This document shows, piece after piece, positions 6,146-6,312 of a stretch of 6,312 bases of DNA; the first letter of the stretch is position 1; the number at the start of each line of letters is the position of its first letter. The position numbers and the translations under genes are program-made. Below the pieces are notes generated by a model that worked only from the letters and a program-made list of their open reading frames with translations, searched no databases and was not told the DNA's origin. The stretch is from an uncultured Mucispirillum sp. (lineage in GTDB: Bacteria; Chrysiogenota; Deferribacteres; Deferribacterales; Mucispirillaceae), in assembly GCA_910586745.1 (NCBI GenBank), contig CAJUJZ010000126.1:1-6312 (forward strand), read 5' to 3'.

Positions 6146-6174
6146 TTGAAAAATTACTGAACTTTTACTAATAG
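6146..6174 (+). promoter_or_regulatory. Weak candidate promoter for the exported-protein gene
   Basis: TTGAAA (6146-6151, five of six) is followed after 17 bases by TAATAG (6169-6174), a poor -10; TAATAA at 6175-6180 is an alternative. It lies 43 bases before the ATG at 6217. The rest of the 131-base spacer shows no other recognisable element. Confidence 0.22.
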
Positions 6175-6216
6175 TAATAATCTATTAAGATATATGTCTG
6201 TGTTATGGGGCTGTTT

Positions 6217-6312
6217 ATGAAAAAGTACTTTTTAATAATTTTAATAATTCTTTTTTCTATTCCATTTATAGTATCAGGACAAAATAAGCCATCAGTCTCT
6301 TCCATTAAAGAG
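6217..6312 (+). CDS. Start of an exported protein with a Sec signal peptide (runs off the window)
   Basis: Thirty-two codons are present and the frame is open at the window end. The sequence starts MKKYF, followed by about 14 hydrophobic residues (LIILIILFSIPFIV), then SGQNKPS. This is a classic Sec signal peptide with likely cleavage near SG/QN (residue 21 or 22). No lipobox cysteine is present, so a soluble periplasmic, secreted or outer-membrane protein is more likely than a lipoprotein. The ATG at 6217 is preferred because GGGG (6207-6210) lies 6 bases upstream; an in-frame ATG at 6205 would add four residues. Too little of the mature protein is visible to name a family. Its place after the metal pump does not by itself suggest a metal role, because a 131-base spacer separates them. 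Confidence 0.7.
   Translation, partial: MKKYFLIILIILFSIPFIVSGQNKPSVSSIKE

Noticed and set aside
1..6312. A novel defence or mobile system
   Set aside because: All genes long enough to judge belong to known families, and there are no repeat arrays, toxin-antitoxin pairs, integrases or attachment-site-like repeats.

Overview
This is an AT-rich stretch of bacterial chromosome (by eye about one third G+C, with A/T-ending codons and many ATA/TTA codons). It uses the standard genetic code, and its genes are closely packed. The style fits a low-GC, host-associated or anaerobic bacterium. A Deferribacterota member such as Mucispirillum, or a Firmicute, would suit, but nothing in the window settles the lineage, so this is a weak guess.

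Layout. (1) Positions 23-1078, minus strand: a flavin-dependent amine oxidase/phytoene-desaturase-like oxidoreductase that stops about 140 residues short of the family's usual length. (2) Positions 1079-1207: an AT-rich spacer with candidate divergent promoters. (3) Positions 1208-1519, plus strand: the C-terminal two thirds of an AAC(6')-type GNAT acetyltransferase without a proper 5' end, probably a decaying gene. (4) Positions 1524-3553, minus strand: an OmpR-type response regulator followed by a HAMP-containing sensor histidine kinase, overlapping as ATGA and clearly one operon. (5) Positions 3554-3666: a compact divergent control region with a strong sigma70-like promoter and a perfect 9-bp inverted repeat that is very probably the ArsR/SmtB operator. 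(6) Positions 3667-6085, plus strand: a metal-sensing ArsR/SmtB repressor and a P1B-2-type Zn/Cd/Pb-exporting ATPase, separated by 4 bases. (7) Positions 6086-6216: an AT-rich spacer with a weak terminator-like hairpin. (8) Position 6217 to the window end: the first 32 codons of an exported protein.

How the genes work together. The best-supported unit is a self-regulated zinc/cadmium/lead efflux operon. The repressor carries a complete SmtB-type alpha5 zinc site and should sit on the inverted repeat just downstream of the -10 element. When metal binds, it should let go and allow co-transcription of itself and the ATPase. The two-component system is transcribed divergently from the same 113-bp region. 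Whether it also senses metal or envelope stress cannot be read from the sequence.

I see no CRISPR array, insertion sequence, tRNA or rRNA gene, or convincing novel multi-gene system. The most interesting points are the two damaged-looking genes and the tightly overlapped divergent control region.
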